NCBI RefSeq assembly: GCF_013140855.1
Contig: NZ_JABBPG010000004.1
Span: forward strand, 405,453 to 469,452
Length of the DNA stretch: 64,000 nt
Source of the DNA: Pseudoalteromonas caenipelagi
GTDB lineage: Bacteria > Pseudomonadota > Gammaproteobacteria > Enterobacterales > Alteromonadaceae
Direction of reading: 5' to 3'
In this document: piece by piece, positions 1 through 8,461 of the stretch
Layout of the letters: each line of letters opens with the position of its first letter
How positions within the stretch are numbered: position 1 is the first letter of the stretch
Notes under the pieces: model-generated
The model's database searches: none
Told to the model about the DNA's origin: nothing
What the model saw: the letters and a program-made list of their open reading frames with translations, nothing else
Program-made: the position numbers and the translations under genes

Positions 1-284
1 AGTACAAATTGTGTATCTGGCAGGGCAATCGCCAACACAATACCAGGTAACCCAGGTCCTGTGCCGACATCAATATAATGTTTACCAGTTAAATGAGGTG
101 CTACCACTAAAGAATCCATGATGTGTTTTACCATCATCTCTTTTGGATCGCGAACAGAGGTTAAATTGTAGGCTTTATTCCATTTATCTAATAACTCAAC
201 ATATTGCACTAATTGTGCTTGTTGATGTTCACTTAGCGCAAGTTCCGTTTGCGCTAACAAAGAAGTCAGTTGTTGCTGTAACAC
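1..284 (-). CDS. rsmG: RsmG, 16S rRNA m7G527 methyltransferase (3' end cut by window)
   Basis: Only the N-terminal 94 codons are in the window; the gene runs off the left edge. RsmG uses SAM to methylate N7 of G527 in 16S rRNA. The reverse-strand translation carries the SAM-binding motif I ([10 protein letters not shown]) and the preceding family signature around [17 protein letters not shown]. The start is taken as GTG at 284 because AGGA lies five bases upstream and the protein then begins [12 protein letters not shown]. It starts 15 bases downstream of the mnmG stop, so the two are probably co-transcribed. In relatives parA and parB follow, which fits the parS-like sites found in recF. Confidence 0.93.
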   Translation of the reverse strand, partial: MLQQQLTSLLAQTELALSEHQQAQLVQYVELLDKWNKAYNLTSVRDPKEMMVKHIMDSLVVAPHLTGKHYIDVGTGPGLPGIVLAIALPDTQFV

Positions 285-299
285 AGTATTCCTATGCAA

Positions 300-2189
300 C
301 TACGCAGACTTGCGCAGTAGCCCTTGCTTTTTCAGATACACTAATAATAGCGAAATAGCGGCTGGGGTGATACCAGAAATACGCGAAGCCTGACCAATGG
401 TTTGCGGACGAGCATCACTTAGCTTCGCCACCACTTCATTTGATAGTCCGCTAACCAAAGAATAATCATAATCTTCAGGTAGTACTGTTTCTTCATGACG
501 AAGCTGCTTATTGATCTCATCTTGTTGACGAGCAATATAACCTGCGTATTTAGTTTGAATCTCTACTTGTTCAAGAGCTTGAATATTATCAGAGTCAGAT
601 CCCAATCCCTCAATTTTCATCAGTTCGTGATAAGACACTTCAGGGCGGCGGATCAGATCTTCTAAGCTCGCCTCTCGGATCAAAGGGGTTTTCAATAATG
701 CATTTACCTGTGTAAGTGCAGGATGATCTTTGTGGATCCACGTTGACTTAAGGCGTTGCGATTCTTGCTCCATGACTTCGAGTTTATGATTAAATGCAGC
801 CCAACGTTCATCATCTACTAAGCCCAACTCTCGGCCTTTTTCGGTTAAACGTAAATCAGCATTATCTTCACGTAATAACAAGCGGTATTCAGCACGACTC
901 GTAAACATACGATAAGGTTCTTTAGTGCCTAATGTCGCTAGGTCATCAATCAATACGCCTGCGTAAGCTTGATCACGACGTGGTGTCCAAGCTTCTTTAC
1001 CTTGTACTTGAAGCGCGGCATTCATACCAGCTATTAAGCCTTGCGCCCCCGCTTCTTCATAACCTGTTGTGCCATTGATTTGGCCAGCAAAGAATAATCC
1101 GCTAATAAATTTGGTTTCTAAAGACTGCTTTAAATCACGAGGGTCAAAGAAATCATATTCAATTGCATATCCTGGGCGACAAATATGGGCATTTTCAAAA
1201 CCTTTAATTGATCGTACTATCTGAAGTTGCACATCAAACGGTAAACTTGTTGAGATACCATTTGGATATAACTCGTAAGAGGTCAATCCTTCTGGCTCAA
1301 CAAAAATCTGATGTTTTTCTTTATCGGCAAAACGCACGATTTTGTCTTCAATAGATGGGCAATAGCGTGGCCCAATACCTTCAATTACACCAGCATACAT
1401 GGGAGAGCGATGTAAGTTTTCACGAATTACATCATGGGTATGTTCATTGGTATACGTGATATAACATGGTATCTGCTTTGGATGATCAGATTGTTTACCC
1501 ATAAACGAGAATACCGGTGTAGGCGTATCACCAGGCTGCTCCTGCATCACAGAAAAATCCACTGTTCGGGCATCAATACGCGGAGGTGTTCCTGTTTTTA
1601 AGCGATCAACTCTAAAAGGTAACTCACGCAATCTTTGCGCAAGCGCTACTGAAGGTGGATCACCTGCACGACCGCCTTTGTAGTTTTCCATACCTATATG
1701 GATTTGACCACCAAGGAAAGTACCCACAGTTAACACTACAGAATGAGCGCTAAAGCGAAGTCCCATTTGTGTAACAACGCCTTTAACTTGGTCTTGTTCA
1801 ACAATAAGATCGTCGCACGATTGTTGGAAGATCTTTAAGTTTTCTTGCTTTTGCAGGATATCTTGGATTGCTGCTTTGTACAAAGCACGATCTGCTTGAG
1901 CACGTGTTGCTCTTACTGCTGGGCCTTTTGAAGAATTTAAGGTTCTAAATTGAATGCCGCCCTTATCGATAGCCTTAGCCATCGCGCCGCCTAGCGCATC
2001 GATCTCTTTAACCAAATGACCTTTACCGATCCCACCTATTGCAGGATTACATGACATCTGACCTAAAGTATCCATATTATGGGTCAACAAGAGGGTATTC
2101 ATGCCCATACGGGCTGAAGCTAGTGCTGCCTCTGTACCTGCATGTCCACCACCTACTACGATTACGTCAAAATGTTCATGATAAATCAT
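300..2189 (-). CDS. mnmG: MnmG (GidA), tRNA U34 carboxymethylaminomethyl-modifying FAD enzyme
   Basis: MnmG works with MnmE to install (carboxymethyl)aminomethyl at wobble uridine 34 of certain tRNAs, using FAD, NADH and methylenetetrahydrofolate. The 629-residue length matches the E. coli protein. The N-terminus has the Rossmann FAD motif [17 protein letters not shown], the middle has the conserved [16 protein letters not shown] and [17 protein letters not shown] segments, and a helical C-terminal MnmE/tRNA-binding domain follows. Its partner mnmE is at 8462-9829. The gene reads away from the origin region at 2190-2612, exactly as gidA does in E. coli, where its transcription influences oriC opening. 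Confidence 0.97.
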   Translation of the reverse strand: MIYHEHFDVIVVGGGHAGTEAALASARMGMNTLLLTHNMDTLGQMSCNPAIGGIGKGHLVKEIDALGGAMAKAIDKGGIQFRTLNSSKGPAVRATRAQADRALYKAAIQDILQKQENLKIFQQSCDDLIVEQDQVKGVVTQMGLRFSAHSVVLTVGTFLGGQIHIGMENYKGGRAGDPPSVALAQRLRELPFRVDRLKTGTPPRIDARTVDFSVMQEQPGDTPTPVFSFMGKQSDHPKQIPCYITYTNEHTHDVIRENLHRSPMYAGVIEGIGPRYCPSIEDKIVRFADKEKHQIFVEPEGLTSYELYPNGISTSLPFDVQLQIVRSIKGFENAHICRPGYAIEYDFFDPRDLKQSLETKFISGLFFAGQINGTTGYEEAGAQGLIAGMNAALQVQGKEAWTPRRDQAYAGVLIDDLATLGTKEPYRMFTSRAEYRLLLREDNADLRLTEKGRELGLVDDERWAAFNHKLEVMEQESQRLKSTWIHKDHPALTQVNALLKTPLIREASLEDLIRRPEVSYHELMKIEGLGSDSDNIQALEQVEIQTKYAGYIARQQDEINKQLRHEETVLPEDYDYSLVSGLSNEVVAKLSDARPQTIGQASRISGITPAAISLLLVYLKKQGLLRKSA

Positions 2190-2612
2190 TTACGGGATCC
2201 TACTTAAAAACAACCAGCAAATTCTGAAAGGGAGCGTATTCTACCTAGAAATGCTCAGAAGTGAAATGTTTAAATATTGACCAACATATAAAAAGGTTAA
2301 CTTGATCACTAATTATATATAAGGATCTTTTTAAAGATCTTTTATTAGATCTTACTACTAGTGATCGCCTTTTCTGTGGGTAAGGCTATATATTACATAT
2401 AAAACAATAGATTATACCAGATCAATAGATGTGAATTAGATCGGATCTAAGGGCGCACAAGCTCTGATCAAAGTGCTGTTTTATACACAGGGCAAGATCC
2501 GGTTAAACTTATCCCATGGATAACTATGCTTGGATCACCGTTTAGATCAAGTGTTATCCACAATGCGATCTATATTTCCATAAAATTGTGTATAACTTAT
2601 TGAAAAGATCTA
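2190..2612. other. oriC: oriC, chromosomal replication origin (mnmG-mioC type)
   Basis: This gap lies between mnmG and mioC, the position of oriC in E. coli and Vibrio. It holds about 15 GATC sites in 420 bases (random expectation under two). Three 13-mer-like units begin with GATCTT at 2324, 2337 and 2348; the middle one, GATCTTTTATTAG, differs from the E. coli right 13-mer at one base. An R1-like box TGTGGGTAA follows at 2375-2383 (one mismatch). Further boxes are TTATACACA at 2481-2489, a perfect TTATCCACA at 2554-2562 and TGTGTATAA at 2587-2595. A palindromic TTATCCCATGGATAA sits at 2509-2523. The left-to-right order of unwinding element then DnaA boxes matches E. coli. Activity is inferred. 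Confidence 0.9.
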
Positions 2613-3059
2613 TTAAGCCGCTTCTGTTACTTTTTCAATAAGCTTAGGAAGCCAAGCCAAAGCAGTCTCTTCTGGTAGGGCTTCATCAAGCACATTTAAC
2701 TCTAAATTAGGCAGAAGCTGCTTTGCACCTTTATTGATCAGTAATTTTTCGCAATTTTTTGCCGCATAATTAAAGGTATCGTAACTAGAGTCACCTAAAC
2801 CGACCACTGCAAAATATACCTGATCTAAACTATCCCTTTGATCTAACTCATTAATGAACGGGATAAGGTTATCTGGATAGTCTCCGGCACCATAGGTGGA
2901 CGTCACTATTAACCATATTGATTGTGATAGTTCACTTGCCACCGGTTGTTCATGCAATGTCGTAATAATAGCTTGATCTTCAAGCGCTTCTTGAAGTTGC
3001 TCAGCGACATATTCTGCAGAACCCATTTGGCTGCCAATAATGATCTCTATGTGGTGCAT
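2613..3059 (-). CDS. mioC: MioC, flavodoxin-like FMN protein
   Basis: MioC is a small flavodoxin; in E. coli it is needed as an electron carrier for biotin synthase in vitro. The 148 residues cover a single flavodoxin domain: the FMN phosphate-binding loop is at the N-terminus (IIGSQMGSAEYVAEQL, residues about 6-21), followed by STYGAGDYPDN and the isoalloxazine loop VVGLGDSSYDTFNYAAK. Length and position next to oriC match E. coli mioC (147 residues). Transcription runs into oriC, as in E. coli, where it can affect initiation. Confidence 0.95.
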   Translation of the reverse strand: MHHIEIIIGSQMGSAEYVAEQLQEALEDQAIITTLHEQPVASELSQSIWLIVTSTYGAGDYPDNLIPFINELDQRDSLDQVYFAVVGLGDSSYDTFNYAAKNCEKLLINKGAKQLLPNLELNVLDEALPEETALAWLPKLIEKVTEAA

Positions 3060-3676
3060 ACTATCTCTACCCTTAAGCGAATGGCGACATCATAAAGCTG
3101 TTCTGATAGATGTAAAGTGTTGATCGCTTTAAAAGGGATAAAAATATTAGCTTGTTAAATGAGCAACTCAGACTGATCTACGGTAACTTATTGAAAATTA
3201 AAAGGTGAATATTTTATTCCAGCTTGTTATGCGGTGGGGATTTTGTGGATAAACTGGCTATATGTTTACTATAACTTTATTATTAGCGCTGAAAAAAGCC
3301 TATCGTTGAGCAAGTTTGAACGACAAAAGCGGTGTTATTTACCCAGATCATATTATGTGGACAGTCTAGGTGTGAATAACGCCTAGATCCATAAAATGGC
3401 ACAGGGCTTTTTGGATCTATCTAGTTCTATTTATATAATTAAATAATCTAAAAAACACAAAGAATGATCTAAAAGTGTACTTATACCGCTTTTATATTGG
3501 CCGTTATTTACGTTTCGTGGGGGGCGGTTGATAAAATAATTGCAAATTACAGTGAGATCTTTAAGCGATGCCTGCCACTTTTACCCATTTAGGCTCTTTA
3601 TTAAGCACTGTTTTACGCTTGCGATGCGCATTTATGAGCGCTAGGCTTTGGTAAACAGCGCGCGAAAGGATTTAAA
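3060..3676. other. Intergenic region with DnaA box and GATC sites, no gene seen
   Basis: This 617-base gap separates mioC (leftward) from the EAL gene (rightward). It contains a perfect DnaA box TGTGGATAA at 3244-3252 and seven GATC sites (3122, 3175, 3346, 3386, 3414, 3466, 3556), fewer per base than oriC but above chance. It should carry the divergent promoters of mioC and the EAL gene. A DnaA box upstream of mioC is also known in E. coli, where DnaA represses mioC. I see no credible ORF or RNA gene. Confidence 0.5.
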
Positions 3677-4444
3677 ATGACTGAGTATTCTACCGGTTGT
3701 GAGCGACAAATATGTCGTAATTGTGAAAATGCAGATTCCCTATGTTTCGATTTTACCATGGCATTTCAGCCTATTGTGGATGTAGATAAGCGCACAATAT
3801 TTGGTTATGAAGCGCTCGTAAGAGGGCTCAATAATGAGTCTGCTTGGTCGATTATTTCCCAAGTAAATGAGACAAACCGCTATACTTTTGACCAATTATG
3901 CCGCGTCAAAGCCATCGCGCTTGCAGCAAAGCTCAATATTGATGGCTATTTGAGCATTAATTTTTTACCCAATGCTATTTATAAACCTGAGCGCTGTATT
4001 CGTACGACTTTAGATGCCGCGAAACAATATAATTTTCCTATTGAACGTATCATGTTTGAGTTCACAGAAGTGGAAAAGATAGAGGATAGCCACCATATTG
4101 AGCAGGTAGTAAAATACTATCAATCTCTTGGTTTTTTAACTGCAACAGATGATTTTGGCGCTGGATATTCTGGGCTAAATCTATTGGCTGACTTTCAAAC
4201 CAACATAATCAAACTCGATATGGCGTTGATCCGAGATATTCATCGTGATCCTGTGCGCCAGTCAATAGTGAGTCACTGTTTGAACATGTTCAAAGAGCTT
4301 AAAATTACAGTCTTGGCCGAAGGTATTGAGGTTGCTGAAGAGTTTATATGGTTAAAAGCTGCTGGCGTTACCCTAATGCAAGGGTATTTTTTTGCCAAGC
4401 CTGCATTAGAGCAACTGCCTGAGGTGGATTTCGATAAGTTATAA
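3677..4444 (+). CDS. Stand-alone EAL-domain cyclic-di-GMP phosphodiesterase
   Basis: A single EAL domain, predicted to hydrolyse c-di-GMP to pGpG in the cytoplasm. The catalytic motifs look intact: YEALVRG (Glu45), FEFTE, TDDFGAGYSG (Asp158-Asp159), IKLDMALIR, LAEGIEV and QGYFFAKP. There is no GGDEF domain and no membrane segment. Ahead of the EAL fold the N-terminus has four cysteines at 8, 13, 16 and 23 (C-x4-C-x2-C-x6-C), which could bind metal or respond to redox; this is speculative. AAAGGA six bases upstream supports the ATG at 3677. It converges on the Roco gene across a shared hairpin. Confidence 0.9.
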   Translation: MTEYSTGCERQICRNCENADSLCFDFTMAFQPIVDVDKRTIFGYEALVRGLNNESAWSIISQVNETNRYTFDQLCRVKAIALAAKLNIDGYLSINFLPNAIYKPERCIRTTLDAAKQYNFPIERIMFEFTEVEKIEDSHHIEQVVKYYQSLGFLTATDDFGAGYSGLNLLADFQTNIIKLDMALIRDIHRDPVRQSIVSHCLNMFKELKITVLAEGIEVAEEFIWLKAAGVTLMQGYFFAKPALEQLPEVDFDKL

Positions 4445-4453
4445 ATAACAGTA

Positions 4454-4497
4454 CTTTGTGAGTGGGTGTGCAGCAGCAAACGGCACACCTTACAAAG
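4454..4497. terminator. Bidirectional hairpin between convergent genes
   Basis: Nested inverted repeats CTTTGT/ACAAAG (4454-4459, 4492-4497) and GGTGTGC/GCACACC (4465-4471, 4483-4489) lie between the stop codons of the EAL gene and the Roco gene. A strong T-tract is missing on both strands, so a terminator role is likely but not certain. Confidence 0.5.
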
Positions 4498-4505
4498 CGT
4501 GATGA

Positions 4506-7500
4506 TCACTTCTTATGTTTTCGGTTTATAAGATTTTTAAGCGTTTGTTGATAGTTGGCAGGGTCGCGCGAGACGATTTGATCACTAAGCCAAGTGAGCA
4601 TATTAGCAATATTATTCATAAAACTGCGGATCTCTTGTTGGTATCTAATTGCTTCTTGACCAGCAGCTTCATGCCCGACCTCATTAATTAAACTTTCAAT
4701 CTCCGTTAACTCTGTTTTCCAGTATTTTGTGTAAGCGAGCCGACCTTTCATTGTATCTATATTTACACCTTGATCCGTAGGGGAGTCCTCATCATTATCC
4801 AATATAAACGGACATATACGTTCATTAAATAGTTGCCCGTTATTGAGTGAGCTTTGATATAAGTAATTTAACTCACGCATACAATGCTCAGACTTTAGGT
4901 ATTTATCACTTACGATCACGACCACCAGCTTGGCGTGACCAATTTGTTGCTCAAAGGCATGGATGGAATCGCCCGTGTTTGTGTTATTTCGATCTCTTAC
5001 AGGCGTTGCAAAGTCTTGTGCACAGTCATACAGTTCATCACATATTTGTTGATGTCTATCGTTTTCGCTGCCCCATGCATAAGAAAAGTACACCTCGGGC
5101 AGCGGCTCGGTTGGCCTTGCTTCCCCCAATTTGGTAAATGGTGGGTCTTGATGCTGTTCTTCTGTATTCATAGGTTGTCCTTTTAGCCAATGAACGCTGG
5201 GTGTTTTACCCAGCTGATGACTCTGCAAAATAGAGTCAATGATATGGTTAGCAAGCTCATGGGCTTGTTCGCAGTAGAGTTTTAGCTGTATGCGGCCAGG
5301 ATGGCCGTAATGGGCCAGTTCATCTTCACTGAGTTGATTATTGGCTTCGCACTGTAAGTACACTACGGTGCGGTGTTTGTCATCATAATAACAACAGCCA
5401 TAGCGCCAGTACGTGGCATATTTTCCCGCCTGTTCGCCAATGGCACTTAAAATACTGCGTTGACTGCCTTCGTGTAAAAACGCGTAGTTGAGCTCGACTG
5501 CTATTTTGGCTTGTGCACCGCGCAGCAACTGCGCAATACGTTTCTGTATATCGTGATCCGTCCGTTCGGGTAAGCAATCGGGCGCAATGTAGCTGTCTTC
5601 TGCGATTTTAAAGCACACCCCACATTGGCGCATCATGGTTAAAAACAGCTGTTGTTCATTATCACTGTATTGATACTCTGACCAGAGTAGCTCAGCCAGT
5701 AACGCTTGAGAGAATTGCCCGTGTTGTTTTTGTAATACTGGCAGCGTCGTGCCGCGCTCTAGCAAGCTATAAACCCCTTGCAGTGCCCAAGCTTGGTCTA
5801 AAATTAATTGGTCGTTAAATAGCCCAGCTTTGTAAAACACCAAGCCACAACGGTGTAAATAAATGAGCAAGCTGTCGGGGGCACTGACTTGGTGCTGCGC
5901 ACAAAGCGCTAGATAGGCCTCTTTTTCGACCACCTTTTGCTGTTGTTGTTTTTGTTCAAGTAGTGTCTGCGCCACTGCCCACCAGCATTTGGGTAATTTA
6001 ATTTCACCAATGCGCTCTGCTTGATACTCAAAAGCCCAATCAAGCAGTGGTTGAAAGCGTTTAAGATCGTTATTTTTGGCGCTGATCTGCACCGATTGTA
6101 GCCAATTAAAATTATGTGCTGGAATAGGCGCTTGTTGCACTTCAGATGAGCTATCACATTGGCTTTGGCATACAATCACTGGGGCTTTTTCACCCGCAAT
6201 GGAGTCGATATAGGCCAACCAGTAACTGAGTAAATGGTTTTTCATCGGTATACCGGACTCTTGCTCGGCAAAGATTTTCTCATCTTCAAAATCTGGGTGC
6301 CAGAGTAGGCAATACACGGCCCGATCATCTAAAAATAATGCGTGAGTGCCCAGATAAATATCTTGGCCACCAAAGTCCCAACTATAAATATCCTTACCTT
6401 GGTTATCTTGCCAGACATTAATTTGAATACCGTGGGTGCTTGGGATCGTGTCATCAAATGAGAGTCCTTGAAGCCGGCGTGTTAGTTGAGTTTTACCAAT
6501 ACGGCCATTGCCTAAAATCATCAGTTTCTGCTGATTAACGGTCACTTCGCCCGATTGTTGCAAGGCAAAATAGTAATCTTCAAGGGCCTTTAAGTTGTGT
6601 GTATTTTGGGTGAGCTCTTCCGGTACACCGGTTATTTTCAGGTCGCTTGAATGGGTTAGTAAGTAATTTAAGAAGGGGAGTTCATTGATGACCGTTAAAA
6701 AGTCGCACTGCGACAGCGGGGACAATATTTTGCAATTACTTAAGTCAATAGCTTGCAAGTAAGGCATTTGCGTCAATCTCGGTAGATGTTTGAGCGCATC
6801 ACACCCTTCTAAATCAAGCTGCTGTAATTGAGCAAGGTTATGAAGTGGTGATAGGTCACTTAACGCTTCACACCCGCTTATATCCAGTCGCTGTAATTGA
6901 GTTAGGTTATTGAGAAAGGATAGGTCTCTTAGTGCATCACATCTGCTTACATTAAGTTCCTGTAACTGATTCAAATTATTGAGCGGAGATAGGTCACTTA
7001 ACGCTTCACACTCGCTTATATCCAGTTGCTGTAATTGAGTCAGGTTATTGAGGGGAGATAGCTCTCTTAGTGTATCACATCTGCTTACATTAAGTTCCTG
7101 TAAATGATTCAAATTATTGAGCGGAGATAGGTCACTTAACGCTTGACACTCGCTTACATTAAGTTCCTGTAAATGAGTCAAGCTATTGAGGGGAGATAAG
7201 TCGCTTAGTGCATCACATCTGCTTAGATTAAGCTCCTGTAACTGAGTCAAGTTATTGAGGGGAGATAAGTCGCTTAGTGCATCACATCCACTTAAATTAA
7301 GCTTCTGTAGCTGAATCAAGTTATTGAGAGGAGATAGGTCATTTAATGTTTTACACTCGCTTAAATTAAGCTCCTGTAACTGAGTCAAGTTATTGAGGGG
7401 AGATAAGTCGTTTATCGCATCACACCCGTGTAAATAAAGTTTTTGCAATTTAGCAAGATTACCAAGCGGTGATAAGTCGCTTAGTGCTTCACATCTGTTT

Positions 7501-8351
7501 AAATAAAGCTTTTGCAATTCAGCAAGATTACCAAGCGGGGATAGATCGCTTAGCGCATCACATCCGCTTAAATTAAGCCATTGTAATTGAGTTAGATTAT
7601 CAAGTGGGGATAGGTTGCTTAGTGAATCATATCCGCCTAAATCAAGCATTTTTAAATGAGTCAAGTTATTGAGGCTAGATAAGTCTTTTAGTGCGTTACA
7701 CCTGCTTAAACTAAGCCACTGTAATTGAGTTAGGTTATAAATTGGAGATAGGTTGCTTAGCCTATCGCAATCATTTAAATCGAGAAGTTGCAATTGAGCT
7801 AGGCTATGAAGTGGGGAAAGGTCGTTTAGGGAATGACAGAAACTACAATTAAGGTCTTGTAAATTAAAAAAATTATCAATCCCAGATAGGTCACATAGTA
7901 ACCTACATCCACTTAAATCAAGCTTTTGTAATTGAATCAGATTATTAAGATCGGATAGGTCACTTAGTAACCTGCATCCACTTAAATCAAGCTCTTGTAA
8001 TTGAATAAGATTATTGAGGTCGGATAGATCGAACAGTGCATGACACCAGCTTAAATCAAGTTTTTTTAATCGCTGTAAAGATCCCAAGGGTGATAAATCT
8101 GATAACTCAATGTTTCCTTGTAGCGTCAGTTCTGTCAGCTCGGTTAAACAGGCGATGTGTGTGATATCAAACAACCCTGAGCAATTGCTTAAATTGAACT
8201 TCTTTAGCTGCCCAGCTAAACAGCTAATGTCTTGGGGAATACTACGCAATCTTAAATTGGATAAATCAAGCTCTTCACTGCCGGTGTCATAGGCTGTTTG
8301 AATACGCTCAAGCGCAATTTGCCAAGCGGCGGGGTTTTGATAATGTGCCAT
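4506..8351 (-). CDS. LRR-Roc-COR-TIR (Roco family) protein, possible NAD-directed defence effector
   Basis: A 1281-residue multidomain protein. Residues about 49-555 are some 22 leucine-rich repeats of 23 residues (consensus LQxLxLSxCxALSDLSPLxNLxx). A Ras-like Roc GTPase follows: P-loop GNGRIGKT at 614-621, switch II-like WDFGGQD at 658-664, and VIVCQSQCDSS in place of NKxD. A COR-like dimerisation region comes next. The C-terminus (about 1083-1210) is a TIR-like domain starting EVYFSYAW; the Glu in SEHCMREL fits the catalytic Glu of TIR NAD hydrolases. Bacterial Roco proteins are GTP-regulated dimers; TIR effectors in immunity deplete NAD. The whole being a phage-defence protein is inference. 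The start is set at ATG 8351 (AAGGA SD); an in-frame ATG exists at 8438. Probably accessory, as it sits between core genes. Confidence 0.85.
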   Translation of the reverse strand: MAHYQNPAAWQIALERIQTAYDTGSEELDLSNLRLRSIPQDISCLAGQLKKFNLSNCSGLFDITHIACLTELTELTLQGNIELSDLSPLGSLQRLKKLDLSWCHALFDLSDLNNLIQLQELDLSGCRLLSDLSDLNNLIQLQKLDLSGCRLLCDLSGIDNFFNLQDLNCSFCHSLNDLSPLHSLAQLQLLDLNDCDRLSNLSPIYNLTQLQWLSLSRCNALKDLSSLNNLTHLKMLDLGGYDSLSNLSPLDNLTQLQWLNLSGCDALSDLSPLGNLAELQKLYLNRCEALSDLSPLGNLAKLQKLYLHGCDAINDLSPLNNLTQLQELNLSECKTLNDLSPLNNLIQLQKLNLSGCDALSDLSPLNNLTQLQELNLSRCDALSDLSPLNSLTHLQELNVSECQALSDLSPLNNLNHLQELNVSRCDTLRELSPLNNLTQLQQLDISECEALSDLSPLNNLNQLQELNVSRCDALRDLSFLNNLTQLQRLDISGCEALSDLSPLHNLAQLQQLDLEGCDALKHLPRLTQMPYLQAIDLSNCKILSPLSQCDFLTVINELPFLNYLLTHSSDLKITGVPEELTQNTHNLKALEDYYFALQQSGEVTVNQQKLMILGNGRIGKTQLTRRLQGLSFDDTIPSTHGIQINVWQDNQGKDIYSWDFGGQDIYLGTHALFLDDRAVYCLLWHPDFEDEKIFAEQESGIPMKNHLLSYWLAYIDSIAGEKAPVIVCQSQCDSSSEVQQAPIPAHNFNWLQSVQISAKNNDLKRFQPLLDWAFEYQAERIGEIKLPKCWWAVAQTLLEQKQQQQKVVEKEAYLALCAQHQVSAPDSLLIYLHRCGLVFYKAGLFNDQLILDQAWALQGVYSLLERGTTLPVLQKQHGQFSQALLAELLWSEYQYSDNEQQLFLTMMRQCGVCFKIAEDSYIAPDCLPERTDHDIQKRIAQLLRGAQAKIAVELNYAFLHEGSQRSILSAIGEQAGKYATYWRYGCCYYDDKHRTVVYLQCEANNQLSEDELAHYGHPGRIQLKLYCEQAHELANHIIDSILQSHQLGKTPSVHWLKGQPMNTEEQHQDPPFTKLGEARPTEPLPEVYFSYAWGSENDRHQQICDELYDCAQDFATPVRDRNNTNTGDSIHAFEQQIGHAKLVVVIVSDKYLKSEHCMRELNYLYQSSLNNGQLFNERICPFILDNDEDSPTDQGVNIDTMKGRLAYTKYWKTELTEIESLINEVGHEAAGQEAIRYQQEIRSFMNNIANMLTWLSDQIVSRDPANYQQTLKNLINRKHKK
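6690..8210 (-). repeat. Tandem array of about 22 in-frame 69-bp leucine-rich repeats
   Basis: The DNA encoding the leucine-rich repeats is itself an imperfect 69-base tandem repeat. Units in the middle (roughly 6830-7600) are the most alike, with recurring words such as GGGGATAAGTCGCTTAG and TTATTGAGG; the flanking units are more diverged. The period is a multiple of three, so gain or loss of units would keep the reading frame. Confidence 0.85.
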
Positions 8352-8354
8352 GGG

Positions 8355-8393
8355 GTCCTTGGTACTCTTTTTAATCACAAGAGTATCAAGGAC
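8355..8393 (-). promoter_or_regulatory. 5' leader hairpin covering the Roco gene ribosome binding site
   Basis: Arms at 8355-8369 and 8379-8393 are complementary over 15 positions with one mismatch, with a nine-base loop. On the gene strand the 3' arm contains the Shine-Dalgarno AAGGAC that lies four bases before ATG 8351, so the stem would hide the ribosome binding site. No T-run follows, which argues against it being the mnmE terminator. Confidence 0.6.
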
Positions 8394-8461
8394 ACGGTAT
8401 TTGGTAAATAAGTTGTTACAGCAAAGCTCATAATGCACTTTGCGGTCACTGTGATTAAAAA

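Noticed and set aside
2509..2523. TTATCCCATGGATAA as a pair of DnaA boxes
   Set aside because: Each half deviates from the consensus at several bases, so it is noted only within oriC.
6690..8210. Regular 69-bp repeats looking like a CRISPR or satellite array
   Set aside because: They lie in frame in a long coding sequence, have no unique spacers, and translate to leucine-rich repeats.
8355..8393. Hairpin as terminator of mnmE
   Set aside because: No T-run follows on the minus strand and the stem contains the downstream gene's Shine-Dalgarno.
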